Shown in pieces: positions 1-12,150 of a DNA stretch of 64,000 bases. The translations under genes and the position numbers were made by a program. Origin of the DNA: Fasciola hepatica (taxonomy: Eukaryota > Platyhelminthes > Trematoda > Plagiorchiida > Fasciolidae). The notes under the pieces are model-generated. The model was not told the origin of the DNA, made no database searches, and saw only the letters and a list, made by a program, of their open reading frames with translations. How positions within the stretch are numbered: the first letter of the stretch is position 1; each line of letters begins with the position of its first letter. The stretch spans positions 6,274,501 through 6,338,500 of the forward strand of contig CANUEZ040000193.1 in the NCBI GenBank assembly GCA_948099385.1. The letters run 5' to 3'.

Positions 1-1545
1 ACAATGAACCATCCACACAAAAGTTATTAGTCATCGGAGATAATGCTAATGAAAAAAGTCAAGGTTGCTGCCCTCGGCAGCTCTTCTTAAGGACAGCTTG
101 GCACAACACGATGAATAACTAGTGCCAGACGGATGAGCCTTCTTTTCGTAAACAATCGCACTACTTCTCACATCGTAATCTGACCAGTGAAGGAAGCCTT
201 TAGATATCCTGTAACACTTTGGAAACCTAATTTGCTGGAATATCTATTCAATTCGAGTTAAAAGAGCTATGACATATCAACGAACCTGACGGCTACTCCT
301 AACAAATGATCAGTTGGATCAGGTACTTGTGTTAGGACTTCGTTGAGTGAAATGCTCTCACGAACAGCCGCACAGTCGAATACCACTCGGACCTTCCCGG
401 GCTAATTCGAACTTAAGACGTTATGGGGCGGCAGGAACACACGTTTTCTTGGGCATCTTCTTGTGGAACTATATAAGTCATTCATCCTTTTCAATCATGA
501 CAGCGAATAACATGATTGTACTTTGAGAGTAGTTTCAAATTCCAGTCCAGGCATATCTTGATAAACGACAAACGATGGTCTAAAACTGGGTGAATAAAGG
601 GAAGCACATTTCTATCAATACATCGATACACTTATTCCTTTCTTTGCCTTACTTACACGCAAGTGTCTCCTACTAGACGACGAGGCGGCTTCATGAATAT
701 ATCATGTATCAAAGCTGATCGATCGGAGGCAACGTAGAGCCTTTAGACGATATTGATGGAACGCACTCTACCGGCTGGTCATTGATGGACAGCTTTTTCA
801 CTGATGGCCATAAGTAAAATTATTTACTTTTGATTTTCGTGGTATTTGATTCTAGCCCGATAGATTTTGGGAATAAATTTTTTCGATGGAATAATAGGTA
901 ATTCTTGGGAGGTAGCGTCATTGTGGTGTGTCGATTCCCGTAGGACATCCTCCATTTCATTGGTCTCCATCGGTTTCCCACCTCTCACCTGTGTCCCCAA
1001 AAATCTGAAGCAAGCATGAGCGGCCACACCTCGGCGAACCGCTAAACAGGGCGTTAAATAAGTTTGAGGGTAACTAAGGCCTTAATTTCTAGAAAAGAGA
1101 CGACGTTCAGTATGCCTAGACAGGTACTCCCTAATGGGCGGACAAGAACTACCGACCCATGGGCTACACAGTAAATCGACCCAACCCACCCAACCTGGTA
1201 TTCCGGAATGGGCAAATTAGCCAAACAACAGGCCACCGGCTCATGTGGAACAATTCTGCTGCACTCTGGGTTGCATTGGGATGTGCAAAGGTTGAAATGA
1301 GATCGTCTGGACAAAGGCTGGATCAGACACCGTTGATTTAATTTCTACTGCTGACTGGGCAATCGAGTAATACAACATCCCTGAACAGTGCTGGAAACAC
1401 CGCCACGCACACGTTTCCCGAGAACATCTATGAATAATTTGGAAAACATGCAATCTGATCATGCCAAGGCTTGTCCGGCAAGTGACGCTTCTCCTTCTCC
1501 AATGGTCGAGGTGTCAAGACAACAAACTGGAATATTGAACTGTCG
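1..1545. other. Unassigned leading region
   Basis: I find no recognisable gene, RNA or repeat here. Short open frames exist on both strands, such as 824-1027 on the minus strand (67 codons, rich in charged residues), but none shows a family motif or convincing splice sites. The last part, from about 1388, runs into the endonuclease remnant that follows and could be its degraded 5' end. Confidence 0.4.
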
Positions 1546-2385
1546 GAAACAGGCTTGTGCAGCTTGTTGGAATGTAAGAATTCTACCATACGTTGGCAGC
1601 CTCACAATGAAGACGCCGATGAACTAAAATTAAAACATCTACATGGCTTGTTTCTCAGAAGTCCGCATACTTAACTGTGGCACTCAGGGCAAAAATATTC
1701 CAGGACAAGTGACAGATTGCTAGCTTCATAGTAGCGACAAGGCAGAACAATTTGAGGGCCACGATTTCACATTCGATACTATCAGTAAATTCAAAAGCTT
1801 TTGGATCGCTTGGGAGCCGATTTCCCTAAGACTTCCTTCTGCACGTCTCGGGGGCTTCCCGGAACCTCGACAGTGATTGCGATGATGAATTCGACGCCAA
1901 TATGTAAAATATATTCAATGAGATCGAGAAATGTGACATTCTGTCTATCGCTTGGAACTGGATGGCCCTCACAAGTCCCACGGATGAGTCAACGCGGACA
2001 TCCTAGTAGAAGACGCTTACCAGAATGGATTTCTGAAGACTCGTCCAAGCTCTCAGCCGAACAAACGAAGCCCAGATATAAGGAAATGGCGAGAACTACA
2101 GACTGCAACGGGGAGCTTCGCTCTCCGTTAGGCCTGATTTTACGCGATACTTGATCGAAGTGGCTGAAGCCGTGGAGACTGCAGCATGGGTTAGTGATTC
2201 CAACAAGCTATTCCACCTCATTCCCAACGCATCGGATATGCGTTGCAAGTGAAAATCGTTTCTTTGCAGAGCAGCCGGCCATCTTGTACCTGAGCACAAA
2301 AGAAAAACAGAGTGATGAGTAGAGCAGGTCGATAGGTGGCTCAGCCGACCATGGACACACAAACTCCAGTTCTCGCGGAGCAGTA
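1546..2385 (+). pseudogene. RTE-type LINE, endonuclease domain and linker (broken)
   Basis: Remnant of the apurinic-type endonuclease that nicks target DNA for a non-LTR retrotransposon. Across shifting frames I read the usual opening (ACWNVR, near 1558-1580), then FSEVRI near 1650 holding the catalytic Glu region, AWEPI near 1805, and near 1938 a stretch AWNWM where this family normally has a Gly-Asp-Trp-Asn motif, so the key Asp is lost. The linker that precedes the RT is visible at about 2160-2225 (EVAEAVETAA, then NKLFHLI). Several stops and frame changes make it non-functional. The same family reappears at 7.46, 28.86 and 34.27 kb. Family assignment is from recall of trematode RTE elements. 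Confidence 0.6.
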
Positions 2386-3004
2386 CAATGTCGGCTGCGA
2401 TATGGTAATACTTTCGACGAAACTAGTTTTGCACAGCATGAAATTCAACACTCATCTAACTTCTTTCAGAAGCTTAAAGCCCGATAGTCAATTGTTCAAA
2501 AAGTTTTCTTTCAATTCTAGGCCTCTGGGTTCTGAGACTTCCATGATGATCGCTTGATCATCACCCGTCACCTATTCTTTTTCATTTACAGCTTTCGTGT
2601 TTGAACTTATCGCATCCCATGGAACTATCCAATGCGCATCTACAATGTATAATTTAGCACTTTTTCCATCTGACAAAATGAAATGCATCGAGTGAACTCA
2701 CGGAACCTGGCTTTCTTCTCAGTAGTATTTTCCCGCTATTCATCTCACTGTGGCAAAAATCAATTGTGCTCCTATTCGACTGACAGTTGAGTTTGCTAGC
2801 CTAATGGAATCCTCGATGCAATACAATGAGATACAGGTTTGTTCGGTTCAGATAACCATTACCATGCATTGTGTGTGGTTGCTTTGATTGCTATCTCATA
2901 ACGGCAATCTCACAAGGAAATAATGGAGGAGAAGTGAGTATGATACGAAAACCACGTTATTGGAATTAGGTCGATGGAGAAAGTTTGCGGATGCAATAGC
3001 CGAA
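2386..3004. other. Unassigned spacer
   Basis: No gene or repeat is recognised. The 5' edge may hold residual sequence of the upstream LINE, but I see no motifs beyond the linker. Confidence 0.4.
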
Positions 3005-3100
3005 CTAATCGCGGCATCTAGCCATATCTCTCAAAGCATCTAACCATTGATTGGCAGGGTCTCTTGAACCTCGCCTAGAAAGCCTAACTTGCCCTACAAG
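3005..3100 (-). pseudogene. RTE-type LINE, extreme C-terminal tail
   Basis: A minus-strand frame ends with VRLSRRGSRDPANQWLDALR followed by a Met-Ala-Arg-Cys-Arg-Asp run and a stop. This Gly-x-Arg-Asp-Pro-x-Asn-x-Trp-Leu pattern is the characteristic tail of trematode RTE-type reverse transcriptases. Only about 30 residues are recognisable; the upstream part of the same 84-codon frame has no resemblance to the family, so this is a 3' fragment, as expected of 5'-truncated LINE insertions. It lies opposite to the endonuclease fragment at 1.55 kb and is therefore a separate insertion. Confidence 0.6.
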
Positions 3101-4165
3101 AACAAATCTATTAGTTAGACTTTCGATTAAGTAGTAGTATGCAAGGATCAATGTCTCCCGTGGGATTTGCTCGTGTTTGATCTTCAAAAAACAAAAATAG
3201 AGGGAACTCCATGAGTACAATGACTCAATGAGTGCAACAACAGGACCATATAAATGCAATATTCGAACTCCAGTATGACTGGTAACAGCCTGCTAACTTT
3301 ACTGCTCCTCCTCAACGAAAGGAACACTGTCGCCAGTGTTATTTACTACTTCACTACACACAAACTGAGTGTATTCAATTCTCATTATGAAGGACATTTT
3401 ACAAGACCACGGTCAGTCAATGAATTACAAGACCTCCCATTCCGCTTGGTCCCGTTAGCAGGGTCACAGAAAAGATAAATATTATTGGTGCACACGTTGC
3501 CGGTAACTGTGTATCTGCCTTTGTGCGTGTGCCATCGTGTGGGTAATTTGCTTAACTGTGGTGAAGAGGCGGAAGTGGTGCGACTGCAAACGCGCTTATT
3601 AGAAATGTGAACCATCAAACACGTACATCAAAGGACCGTATGCGCATGTGCATCAATATAGTCAGTTGAGTACGGATCAATACGAGTACGAAACAAACGA
3701 GAGTGGATGGCACAGTGAGGGAGAGGAAATATTCAGCTTGGTAGAAATTCTGAACCTGGACAGTCATGCGTTGCAAAACATTTCTATACTCGGTCTACGA
3801 TGCAACCTGCTCACAGCAGACAGTTATCCACTAAGGTCTTGCTCGGTACCACACCTGAACTATTTCAAACGATCTCCACTCTTTATTGTTATGCACCATA
3901 CACAGGGATGTGAAGAAAGAGAACCGAAGTGCAATCTTCTTGACTGCTGGGGCCGTTCATTGTGTTCGCCAATTAAAAATATCGCATACACGAGAGCTTG
4001 TGCTGCAAATCCACTCAACAACTTGAAGGCTCTGTTATACAGCAACGAAATTTCGGTCCGTTGGCCAAATTCCATTTTCTAGTCTGTGGTCCCAGTAGGA
4101 GCTTCGTGATTTCGTCCCGACACTAAAAACACAAGATCAGAAGTGTTACTTTGGTGACAAATCAA
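3101..4165. other. Unassigned; includes a 144-codon open frame
   Basis: The frame at 3648-4082 (plus) is one of the longest in the window. It has an acidic N-terminal third (Tyr, Glu and Ser rich) and scattered cysteines, with no domain, signal peptide or membrane segment I recognise. Nothing in its flanks suggests a promoter or splice sites. It could be a chance frame. The rest of the interval shows nothing. Confidence 0.25.
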
Positions 4166-4169
4166 GGAT

Positions 4170-5132
4170 CCAATTGAAAAAGACTCCTCATTGCCGATAT
4201 GCGTCACCGAGGCGGCAGATGAAACTTCAGCTGATGACCTACCTCACGTTTGCCGAGGCCCGGTTGACGCGCGAGCAATCCGTTGACGTACTCGATAAGA
4301 CGGCTGAACAGTCCGTACTGTACTTCCAATACGTTTGTCAGCCCGTTTCACAGCCGATCAAAGAGATGACTCCCTAACACAAACCCAGTGCAAATCCGCC
4401 TACGCTCCACGTGCCACATCCGTCATGCAGTATGCTGTTCTTGTGGTTGAAAGGTCCTATTCGCAAGGTGTACCGCTAATCACAGTGCAATGTGACGATT
4501 GCTACCTCTAAAGATCCGAAAAACGATGACAATCCGATATACACACTGAAGATTTCGAGTGAATCGTGTACAGATCACTCCAGTTTCACCGAAACATGGG
4601 ACGTCGATTCATGTTGAGTATCAGGAGCCGCTTGTCCATTATTCGGAAATCCGTATTTGTATTGACTCTACTCAGTGTACCTATATAACACACTGATGTG
4701 CTCATTCACGTTGTGACTCATCGTCGACTTCCACTGTTGCGCGAGACTACATTGATGGCTCGTTTGGAAAGTGAATATATCCTGATACGCTTCCCGATTT
4801 CCATAGACAGTCCCTTGATTTTAGGTTGGAAGCCCCGCGTACATTGAAGCAATAGACAACAATTCGAAAGTCACTCGGTATTCCGGTGGATCAGGTTGTT
4901 CTCCAGCAGTTGTGTTCTGAAGATGCTATTCCAAATGGAACCAGACGGTGTCATTGTGATTGTGTCTCAATCCACTTGAGTGACTCCGATTGTGGTGGCG
5001 ATGGTAAGTGATGCGGTAACCAGCGACTATTCTTGAATCCATGGTCAAAAAGATGCTCGGCAACCACGGTGGAACCGAAGAACTGCCGGAAATGCATGCT
5101 CGACAGCAAGTGTTTTTGAAAAATTGATCTGG
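4170..5132 (+). pseudogene. Ty3/gypsy retroelement remnant, copy 1 (gag to start of RT)
   Basis: In order: a gag-like piece (TYLTFAEARLTREQ, 4174-4377), a nucleocapsid zinc-knuckle relic near 4400-4480 (CHIRHAVCCSCG), a protease region near 4595-4845 ending at GWKPRVH and a stop, then the start of the RT (LKMLFQMEPDGVI near 4920) up to about 5130. The protease active site is ruined: the expected Asp-Thr-Gly is read as Ser-Ile-Arg. It matches 30.97-31.82 kb closely but lacks about 120 bp present there (after the CTCCAGCAGTTG near 4900) and stops where copy 2 enters RT motif A. It is non-functional. Confidence 0.65.
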
Positions 5133-7450
5133 CTAGTGCATGATTGTTGTTGTTGTTTGGTTGCACTGCTTTCAGGCCACTTGGGTGTGAATAAAATGAA
5201 GTCACTGGCTTGACAGATGTGTTGGTAGCCGAAATTGGATGCGGACATTTGCACTGTGGCAATGAACCCGTAGTCCGGAGGCAGAGGTTTCACGCAGACT
5301 TTTTGTCTCATTCGTGAACGAACATCAAGCCCGTGTACTGAGTGACTCCAATTTCAAATGGTTAGAAGTATTCCTGATCAGTTTACCAAACAACTTGTTT
5401 GTAATCCAGGTTTCACGGTACCGCCTTAGCTGAGAAGCAACACGTTAAGTACTGGTTACCGACAACAAGGATCCATTTATTCCTCCAAACGAAATGACGG
5501 CCACAGCGGCCGAGCCATATCCACCAGGAGGAGAGCCAAAATAACTAGAAGCTCTTGAAGGAGGAGAGATGTGATGATTTAGCGAGCGACACACATGATA
5601 AGGCCAAGTTCATTTTTGTAGCCGCAATGGCGTTTAGAATCCTCAACCAATTATGATCACCGCGGACGGGTAGAGCTGAAGCCCTATGTGATTGATCAAA
5701 TCCTTATATGCATGGTAATTTATACAAATCAGTTCTGGAATGAAATAATTCTGCTACTCCGCAGCATTGGCATTCTTGCTATTTTGGATTACGTGGTTTC
5801 GGTTGGGAGCAATTACAACACATCCGATCAGCATGGGTGTTGCATATATTACAAGAAAACGTTTTTTTTTTTCTCGCTCTCTCTTTCTCGCTGGTCGGAC
5901 TTGAGACTAATCATTTAGACTGGAAATCGTTACAGAGTTTCGGTGGTAATCAATGTGTAGTTGAGTTCTACGTGATGCAGTATCGTGTGAAGCACGCAGC
6001 ATTGGTTCAATGAAATAATCTGCATTGAAGTAGTACAGCATCCATTCATGAACCACATATTATGCATTGCCGGTCATTCTTGTCAAGAGTATCTTCAGAG
6101 GTCTTCAGTATTCAACAACACGCATTACGCTGTTTAAACTGCTTTGAAATTGCGAGAATTTACGATTGATTTCATTCATTGCTTGCACTTTGATTTAGTA
6201 TTTAGTGGATAACCAAGCTGTTCCCAATGTATAAGTCCGTATTCGTCTGTATTTCTCTCAAGAATATTGGAGTATAAATAAGCGCTTTGATCTAACTTTG
6301 TTGAAACTTGTAATAGGTGGAAAATCACCAGCTGTCTTCAACATTCGTGTGGTCAAAACCCTCTGTAAGATAAAGTGTGGAGTTCTTTTCAGCAAGAACA
6401 GTATCAATTACTCATTTCATATTTCATTCAACTGACTGATTTTAACTGTTATGTACGAGTTTGCATTCTTTCCAATCAAACGATGTACTATTGGTCAGCT
6501 TCCGCAACGGAATCAGTTGGACTCAAAACTAGGATACACACAGCTTTCGCCCAGTAAGTTGAATCTCTCAGCTTTCAAAAAACACCAAAACATGGGTGAC
6601 CGAATGTAAGGGTATCTGTTTTTCACTCAATCGCTTGTAAACCGAAATTCTGTAGTTTGGGGGTGACAATGAGTTGCACATTGGTGACCTCCGAAGAGGG
6701 ACAGTTTAGGATCGGGTGAACCTCATCAAGCTGTTTCCATATCATCCACTTTCACTAGTCCATCCTACTATGCGTGGACCACCTGTCTGTTATATTAGTA
6801 AGCTGCACTACGTTACCTCGACAACCATAGGAGCATCAGTTGAGACGAGACAGAATACTTGCAACCAGCAGACCTCACACGACAGACCAGAAGAAGTTCC
6901 TTCACTGGTGCTTCGGTCAGTATCTCGTGTTGGGTTAGCGCCCCACTATCTTCTAGGTCAGACGTTTGACTCAGTGGATACGGAAAGAGTATCCAAGTAA
7001 AATCTATTTTTGCGTTGTGGGCAGTCAACAAGAATAATATGCCTAAAAATCTCCATCGTTTCTTCGGGAAACACAGTTCGTATTTCTCTGCTCTTTTGAA
7101 CATTATATGCGTTCTTGAAGTTCTCACTTCTCAGTAGTTCTGTGCGGGTTCAGCCTTTTCAATCTGTCGGGTAATATATTTGGCGTCGCGCAATGGATTC
7201 AAACCATAATTTCTTCTGAAATGCAACCTCTTGATGTGAGTTCCATATCTCAGCCGGTTGACGACTACATGGGGTGTTTCAATATTTGGTATTTGGCCCG
7301 AAAGCATTTCGATGATGCAAAGAGAGAGAACTGTGTATGCAATTAGTTTTGTGAATCCCCATACATTTTCCGAACCTTGTCTTGCCATTGACACTCCCTT
7401 CGATATCACAACTGTTCACGTGAGTGTCGATGAAGTGAAATGCAAAGGAA
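5133..7450. other. Unassigned; contains a pyrimidine tract
   Basis: No gene recognised. A run of T followed by CT-rich sequence lies at about 5862-5895. It could be a polypyrimidine tract before a splice acceptor, but no coding exon follows. The frames at 6716-7000 (+), 6813-7127 (-) and 7131-7409 (-) have no family resemblance. Confidence 0.35.
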
Positions 7451-7454
7451 CCAG

Positions 7455-8870
7455 ATGAGTAATAAGCAAAGTCCAGCGGGATCTAATTGAGGATGCTACT
7501 CCTGCCCATGATACAACAACCAGCTACTCACAGAAGCGATGGATATCTGCACGCTCAGTTGAGCTGTGAGATGCTCGCCGATCGATTTCTCCGGATACCA
7601 TATATGATGGAACACAGAGGTGCCTTAAACGCTAACTGATTCGAAGCCTGATAAACGGCCTTTAGTAGTGGTGGACTGCAAAGTACAGGGAGGTGGAAAA
7701 AGCTGCAGAGATTGGCAGCAGATGCAGTTTTATCCGACTAAACTGAAACACTCGTCTTCGAAAGCCAGACTTTATTGAACTGCTCTAAGAGACAAAGGGC
7801 TGACTGACTCACATTCAGGAGCTTCGTCTAGTCCGTTGGCAGAAGCATTTAAAGAAAGCAGTTCAATTGGCCTTAATCTCCGACAGGCTTGTTCAGAAAC
7901 GTCATAGCTCAAACTCTGGTTGTAGATACCGGTCCTCTGTCAGATTCGGAGGTTCTTCTTGGGCTAGACCACCTAAATGACACGAGAGTGCTTGACCGGA
8001 TGAGTTGCCCCCGTCTAGTTTCGAGGATGATGGATCATAATTGGTATTGGAGTCGATTCGGAAGGGCACAGGGAACAAATTCCAAAGAGGTGGATTGAAT
8101 TTGTCATTGGGCCAATTAACAAGAAGGATGGTGATTCCTCTTGTGGTAACCACCCGTGCGTAAGTTTGGTTGGCATCACATCTGTATAACTTGCATTTAG
8201 CATTCCCCACTACTCATCAATCACTCGAGAACAGTGCTCGAGCGAGAATCAAGATGGGTTTAGACTTGATCGATGTTGTGGTGATCATATCTTTACTCTT
8301 CGACAAATTTTCGAACACAGGCACATATTCAGTGGGCCAAATAGACTCCTTCTTCTTGATCTCTAAGTGATCTGAGACTCAGTTGACCACAAAGTTCTCT
8401 GACTTTGCCTCTTGTTGAAGGGTGTACCAGAGAAATTCGGTTCCACCATGAAATGTCTTTATGTGAACAGCCGAGGCTAAGTTAGGGTTTACGGTTCTCC
8501 TTCACCAGAGTTCACCACGAGAATTGGTGTTCATCGAGAGTACACCCCTCTCCCTTTCTCTTTACCTTCGTGATTGACACAGCCCTAGAAACAGCACTTC
8601 TTTCAGGTGATGATAGTGGTGCGAGTGACATCGTTCTCCTTTATGAAGATCCAGGTCAGTTGCAAGCTTTTATGAGCAGCATGAATAACTGTGTAACAAT
8701 GATCGGTATGCGTTTTTCAAGATGATGTTGCAGGATTGGGTTGGCCCAACTCAAATCCATTTAAGATCTGGAGAACCTTTGACTTGGTTGATAGGTTGTT
8801 GTATAAGTTGTATAAGTAATCTTCATGAATTAAAACGAACTCCGTGACTGTGGTTTGAAAGCATCGGAGT
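7455..8870 (+). pseudogene. RTE-type LINE, linker and reverse transcriptase (broken)
   Basis: The longest RTE remnant. It opens with RWISARSVEL near 7537, continues with a linker reading GGLQSTGRWKKLQRLAAD near 7670, KPDELPPSSFEDDGS-like sequence near 8000, and fingers/palm pieces across three frames: GNHPCVSLVGITS near 8140, DHIFTLRQIFEHRH-like near 8285-8320, FTFVIDTALETALLSGDD near 8565, and ASDIVLLYEDPGQLQAF near 8615. Relative to the copy at 34.27 kb a block of roughly 45 bp just before ASD is deleted, and the first Asp of the YADD catalytic box is lost. It decays after about 8870. No LINE protein could be made. Confidence 0.7.
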
Positions 8871-9940
8871 GATCGTTACAGCAAAAATAGATCATATCTA
8901 ACAGAAAATGGTGGTATCTTCTAACATCTGTTACTAATTAGGGTGGTTACGATTATCGGTTTACAAACGGGTGCATATCGTGGTCAATGCAACGTAATCC
9001 AGTCGTTCTATCATTTTTTTAGACAGCGATGGAATCAGGATAGGCATGAAAACGTCAAGAAACAGGTTTATGTTTCTCTGGGAGAAAAAGGGAGCCATAC
9101 ACAGACTGCTGATCACAGTCAAAACCGTCTGGCAAGAAATCGAAAACAATTTCAGATCTACCAGATCAGTCGGATTTGATGTGCGTTACAATATCAGAGG
9201 CTGTCCCCACCTTGTATTGTGTTCTGTATTGTAGAAAGCACTCAAAGTTCCCAGGGAGATAAGGCCTGTATCCAAACTATTGTTTTACCGAAAATCTTGG
9301 ATACGGGTCACAAGGCTGTCCACGCTAAATACCAGTTTACCAAATAGTGACCGGACATTACCATTGCATAGCGCGGGAATTGTCATCTCCCTTGGGGGTT
9401 TAACAACTGGAGGTAGTCCTCCAGCTAGTGTGCATGCCTCTCTTAATCCAGTCGCGTATACTTGTTTGCCCCTCGCCTGCCTGCTTGTGCTCGTTACCCT
9501 ATTTCTCGGGATATTTGATCTTCTTTGAATAATTTGTACACTATGGTCAGAATATAGAAAATGCACAACTAAATATACTACTGAATTTCTTAGCTCGAGC
9601 GAGTCCTTACCATAAAGATGTGTTAGAGCTTGAAAGATTGCATGTAGAATCTCTTCTTCAAATTTATCGCTTTGTGTCTCTTATTGATAGCTGCAAACAA
9701 AACTGTGCAAATTTTAATTCCCATTACCTAGACAATAAAAAACATCGAAAGGAATGTTGATACCTCGCCTTTTTCGACTGAAACATCCAGTTGCTCGCAT
9801 CGGATTTACTCGATTGCATGCACGCGTGAGTACAGATAAACACACAATATTACAGATGCAAGCCATGGCAGGAGAGATTTGGGTACTGGCAGACAATGCC
9901 AGTTAACGTATGATATTCTTCTTTGAGTAGGATGAAAGAA

Positions 9941-9943
<3 letters not shown>
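8871..9943. other. Unassigned
   Basis: Nothing recognisable. The largest frames (8943-9179 +, 9280-9528 +, 9285-9566 -) are short and show no motif; the last two overlap antisense in a locally GC-richer stretch near 9330-9500. Confidence 0.35.

Positions 9944-10023
<80 letters not shown>
9944..10023. repeat. (TA)n microsatellite, 80 bp
   Basis: An uninterrupted TA dinucleotide run, seen directly. It creates the spurious Ile-Tyr repeats in the minus-strand frames over it. Such tracts are length-polymorphic and prone to assembly slippage, so the true length may differ. It lies just upstream of the composite duplicated unit. Confidence 0.97.
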
Positions 10024-10025
<2 letters not shown>

Positions 10026-10199
10026 TACCAATGGAACGGAGGGATTGATGATCAAACACCGATAATTTCGGTTTAACATATACCCCAACGGTCGTGTTTC
10101 TGAACTATAAAAACGAACGAAATTACCTGTGACGGTGCATACTCGACCGGTGATGAACCTCAGGATATCATGCCAGCATCACTGATGAGGGAGGTTAGT

Positions 10200-10467
10200 A
10201 AAGACCAGTGGCACCTTCTGCATGCGAGACGACACCTGATCCGTTATCTGTTCACCTCATGAAATGGAAATGCCTCACTCGCAAAACGTTTCTACTCCAG
10301 CTAGCGCTTGATTCACTAATAAAATAATTTTTTTAGGGACAAACCAGTACAGCAGCATCAAACAAGACATTTTTTGTAGTTACCACGTAGCCCATTTGAT
10401 CCATTTACGGAATGATTCATAAAGTGTATTCATTCCAAACAGTAGACACGGTGTTCGAGGGATTCCG
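10200..10467 (+). repeat. Terminal-exon-like block, copy 1
   Basis: This block matches 13970-14160. Its core is a possible last exon, 10337-10390: a T-rich stretch ending in AG at 10335-10336, then a short frame GQTSTAASNKTFFVVTT and a stop. In the second copy the same frame stays open with three changed residues and the AG is kept. That could mean selection, at least until the duplication. The host protein is not recognised. Confidence 0.45.
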
Positions 10468-10867
10468 AATGGTTTAAAAATTCTGATCACTTGTGTCCCT
10501 GAAGCAGGAGAAGATTGAGATGACAGTTTAGCTCTTCTTCACTTATCGTGCAGAGTAGTACTAACTGCTTTACCTCAGGTTCAGGCCATGTGGTCGATAA
10601 CTCAAGTCAATGATCGCCTTAATACACCCGATTTACGGTGAAGTTTCAATACTTGCGCGACTTACAGAAAGGAATTGCTTGAGTTTTCCAATTCGAAAGA
10701 AAAGGCCACTCTCTGATTAGTATGACATTGTATCTGGATAATAGGACGAAATTGACTCGAAACACCATTAAGATGAGACTATAACTGTGAAGCAAAGCAA
10801 CTCGTGCACACAAATGACGTTAGAATATCGTTGAAGGTCGGTGTCTGAATTTCCCCGATGCATTTAG

Positions 10868-11040
10868 GAGATTCAAATCTGGGTACTTCAGTGGTACGTG
10901 GAGTTGATAGATCATTAGGAAAATCGGAGCTGGATTGCGACCGATGGCATGCAGCCCAACATGCAACGATCAATTGGATATCGGGATGGGCAACAAGCCT
11001 TCGGATAAGTTGGGGCGGTATGCAAATGAACAAAGGTTGA
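10868..11040 (+). pseudogene. Immunoglobulin-like exon candidate in R1A
   Basis: After a possible acceptor (TTTAG ending at 10867) the frame reads DSNLGTSVVRGVDRSLG, then HATINWISGWATSLRISW. The matching frame in the diverged copy at 50.96 kb reads SSATVNCISDWATSFRIS, which fits the B strand (with Cys) and C strand (Ile-Ser-Trp) of an Ig I-set domain. In R1A the Cys has become Trp. I infer a decayed exon of an immunoglobulin-superfamily protein. The match is short, so a chance resemblance cannot be excluded. Conservation of the frame over a diverged pair is the stronger argument for past coding. Confidence 0.35.
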
Positions 11041-11078
11041 TCTCGCTACAAAAATATGTTTTCTAGGGACTAAGCCCA

Positions 11079-11365
11079 GTGGCTCGACTGGAAGTCCCCT
11101 TTGCATTGGATCGGATGAAAAAGGACGTATACCGTGGTTACCAGGACCTGCGCATCAAGCTCAAATGGAATATTTTCTGGGTGGTTGTGTTGAAAGATAA
11201 GTTGAGGACCACAAGGCCGAGAACCCGGATGATTTGGAACATCGGATCCAATCTCTATTCTGTACGATTCCAAGATCAATGCAGAATGCAGTTTCACATA
11301 ATATGATTCAACGACAGACGATTTGCCTGGCTCAAGTTGGGGAAGTTCATTGACACTGTATGTGG
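11079..11365 (+). pseudogene. mariner/Tc1-type transposase C-terminal tail, in R1A
   Basis: Frameshifted relic of a DDE transposase end. Its identity is clearest in the third copy (51.17-51.44 kb), where one frame reads SLDISPTAYFLGGYVEMKF and then a helical tail. Here the same DNA is shifted, so that only pieces such as RQTICLAQVGEV appear in the proper frame. Upstream catalytic residues are not recognisable, so this is at most the last quarter of a transposase. It lies directly after the Ig-like exon candidate in all three R1 copies. Confidence 0.5.
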
Positions 11366-11815
11366 TGATTGCCCGTTCAACAACCAAAAACAATTTGAAC
11401 GCCTGCCCAAAAGATACTTTGACGGTAATTGCGACTAACTAAGAAAGCTATTTTTTAGTCGAATGCAGAGTTCACATTACATCGAGAAAACTGCTTATTT
11501 TCATTCTATCACTTCAATTCGATTACTTCTCGTATGCCAACGGATCGAACATCTCGACAGCGATTTTCATCACTGGTATGGACCGCCACTTGATGAACGT
11601 GTCCATCGGCCCCTGGAATTAGTTCGCGATAACTCCTTTTGGCTGGATCCCCTATGACTGTTTCCACCTGGGAGCAAAACGTATTCATCGATGCGTAAAT
11701 CCCGTGTAAAGCAATAACCATTTGTGGCACAATTGCAACGTTGGTGAATACCCTTGTCCTCATTCTTTCCAGCTGGCACAGACCAAATATTGCACCTGAA
11801 ATCGACACTTCGTAT

Positions 11816-12150
11816 ACCTTTTACTAAGGGTGGTTTCTCCATGAATGTCCGCTGGATTCCCATCGATCGGAACGTATCGCCACCTACGGTGCGATGTACA
11901 GTTCTCCATGAGAGCAATTCTGTTGGCCACAACGAATGGAAACGAATGGCACTGGCATTATTTATTCAATGCAAAACAATGGTGGGATTCGTCTATGGAA
12001 CAAGACGATCTATATGCATTTGTATCTCGTGAGTATTGTTGTTCAAAACCGTGTTCCAGGAACAGCCGCAACTAATTCAGGTCGCGGCATGGTGAGAAAT
12101 GTGCACTGTGCCACTTGGGGTTTTTCCACCGTGAAAAGGTAAACATGTCC
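11816..12150 (+). pseudogene. Conserved exon-like block, possible Ig or M1 peptidase piece, copy A
   Basis: It matches 51830-52150. Two frames joined by a small shift are shared by both copies: NVSPPTVRCTVLHESNSVGH, then NEWHWHYLFNAKQWWDSSM with QDDLYAFVSR, followed by a good donor (GTGAGT at 12030). The pattern could be an Ig domain (VRCTV as B strand, EWHW as C strand). It also resembles the C-terminal helical domain of M1 aminopeptidases, where Val-Arg-x-Thr-Val and Glu-Trp are conserved. I cannot choose between them. Stops in the other copy show decay. Confidence 0.35.

Larger units (their letters stand above)
10468..11815 (+). repeat. Block R1, copy A (1.35 kb)
   Basis: R1A aligns to 23507-24854 at a constant offset of 13,039 with no gap that I can find, and by eye only about twenty base differences (roughly 98% identical). 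A much more diverged third copy lies at about 50745-51475. R1 contains an Ig-like exon candidate, a mariner-type transposase tail, and some 450 bp of unassigned sequence in which minus-strand frames of 99-120 codons stay open. The near identity of A and B against the divergence of C means the A/B duplication is far younger than the large segmental one. Confidence 0.85.

Noticed and set aside
6760..6800. Further copy of the 62/63 kb gag/protease repeat (CTATGCGTGGACCACCTGTC)
   Set aside because: Similarity lasts only about 20 bases and then stops, so it may be chance.
9850..10088. Minus-strand frames with long Ile-Tyr repeats
   Set aside because: They are translations of the TA microsatellite.
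10468..11815. R1 as an autonomous transposon
   Set aside because: No terminal inverted or direct repeats or target-site duplication were found at its edges; the mariner tail inside is only a fragment.
11509..11932. Minus-strand frames of 99-120 codons in R1A, also open in R1B
   Set aside because: The two copies are nearly identical, so shared openness carries no evidence of selection, and the frames resemble no family.
11850..12000. Firm assignment of the exon-like block to M1 aminopeptidase
   Set aside because: VRCTV and NEW fit that family, but the stretch is under 60 residues, contains a frame change, and fits an Ig domain about equally well; left open.
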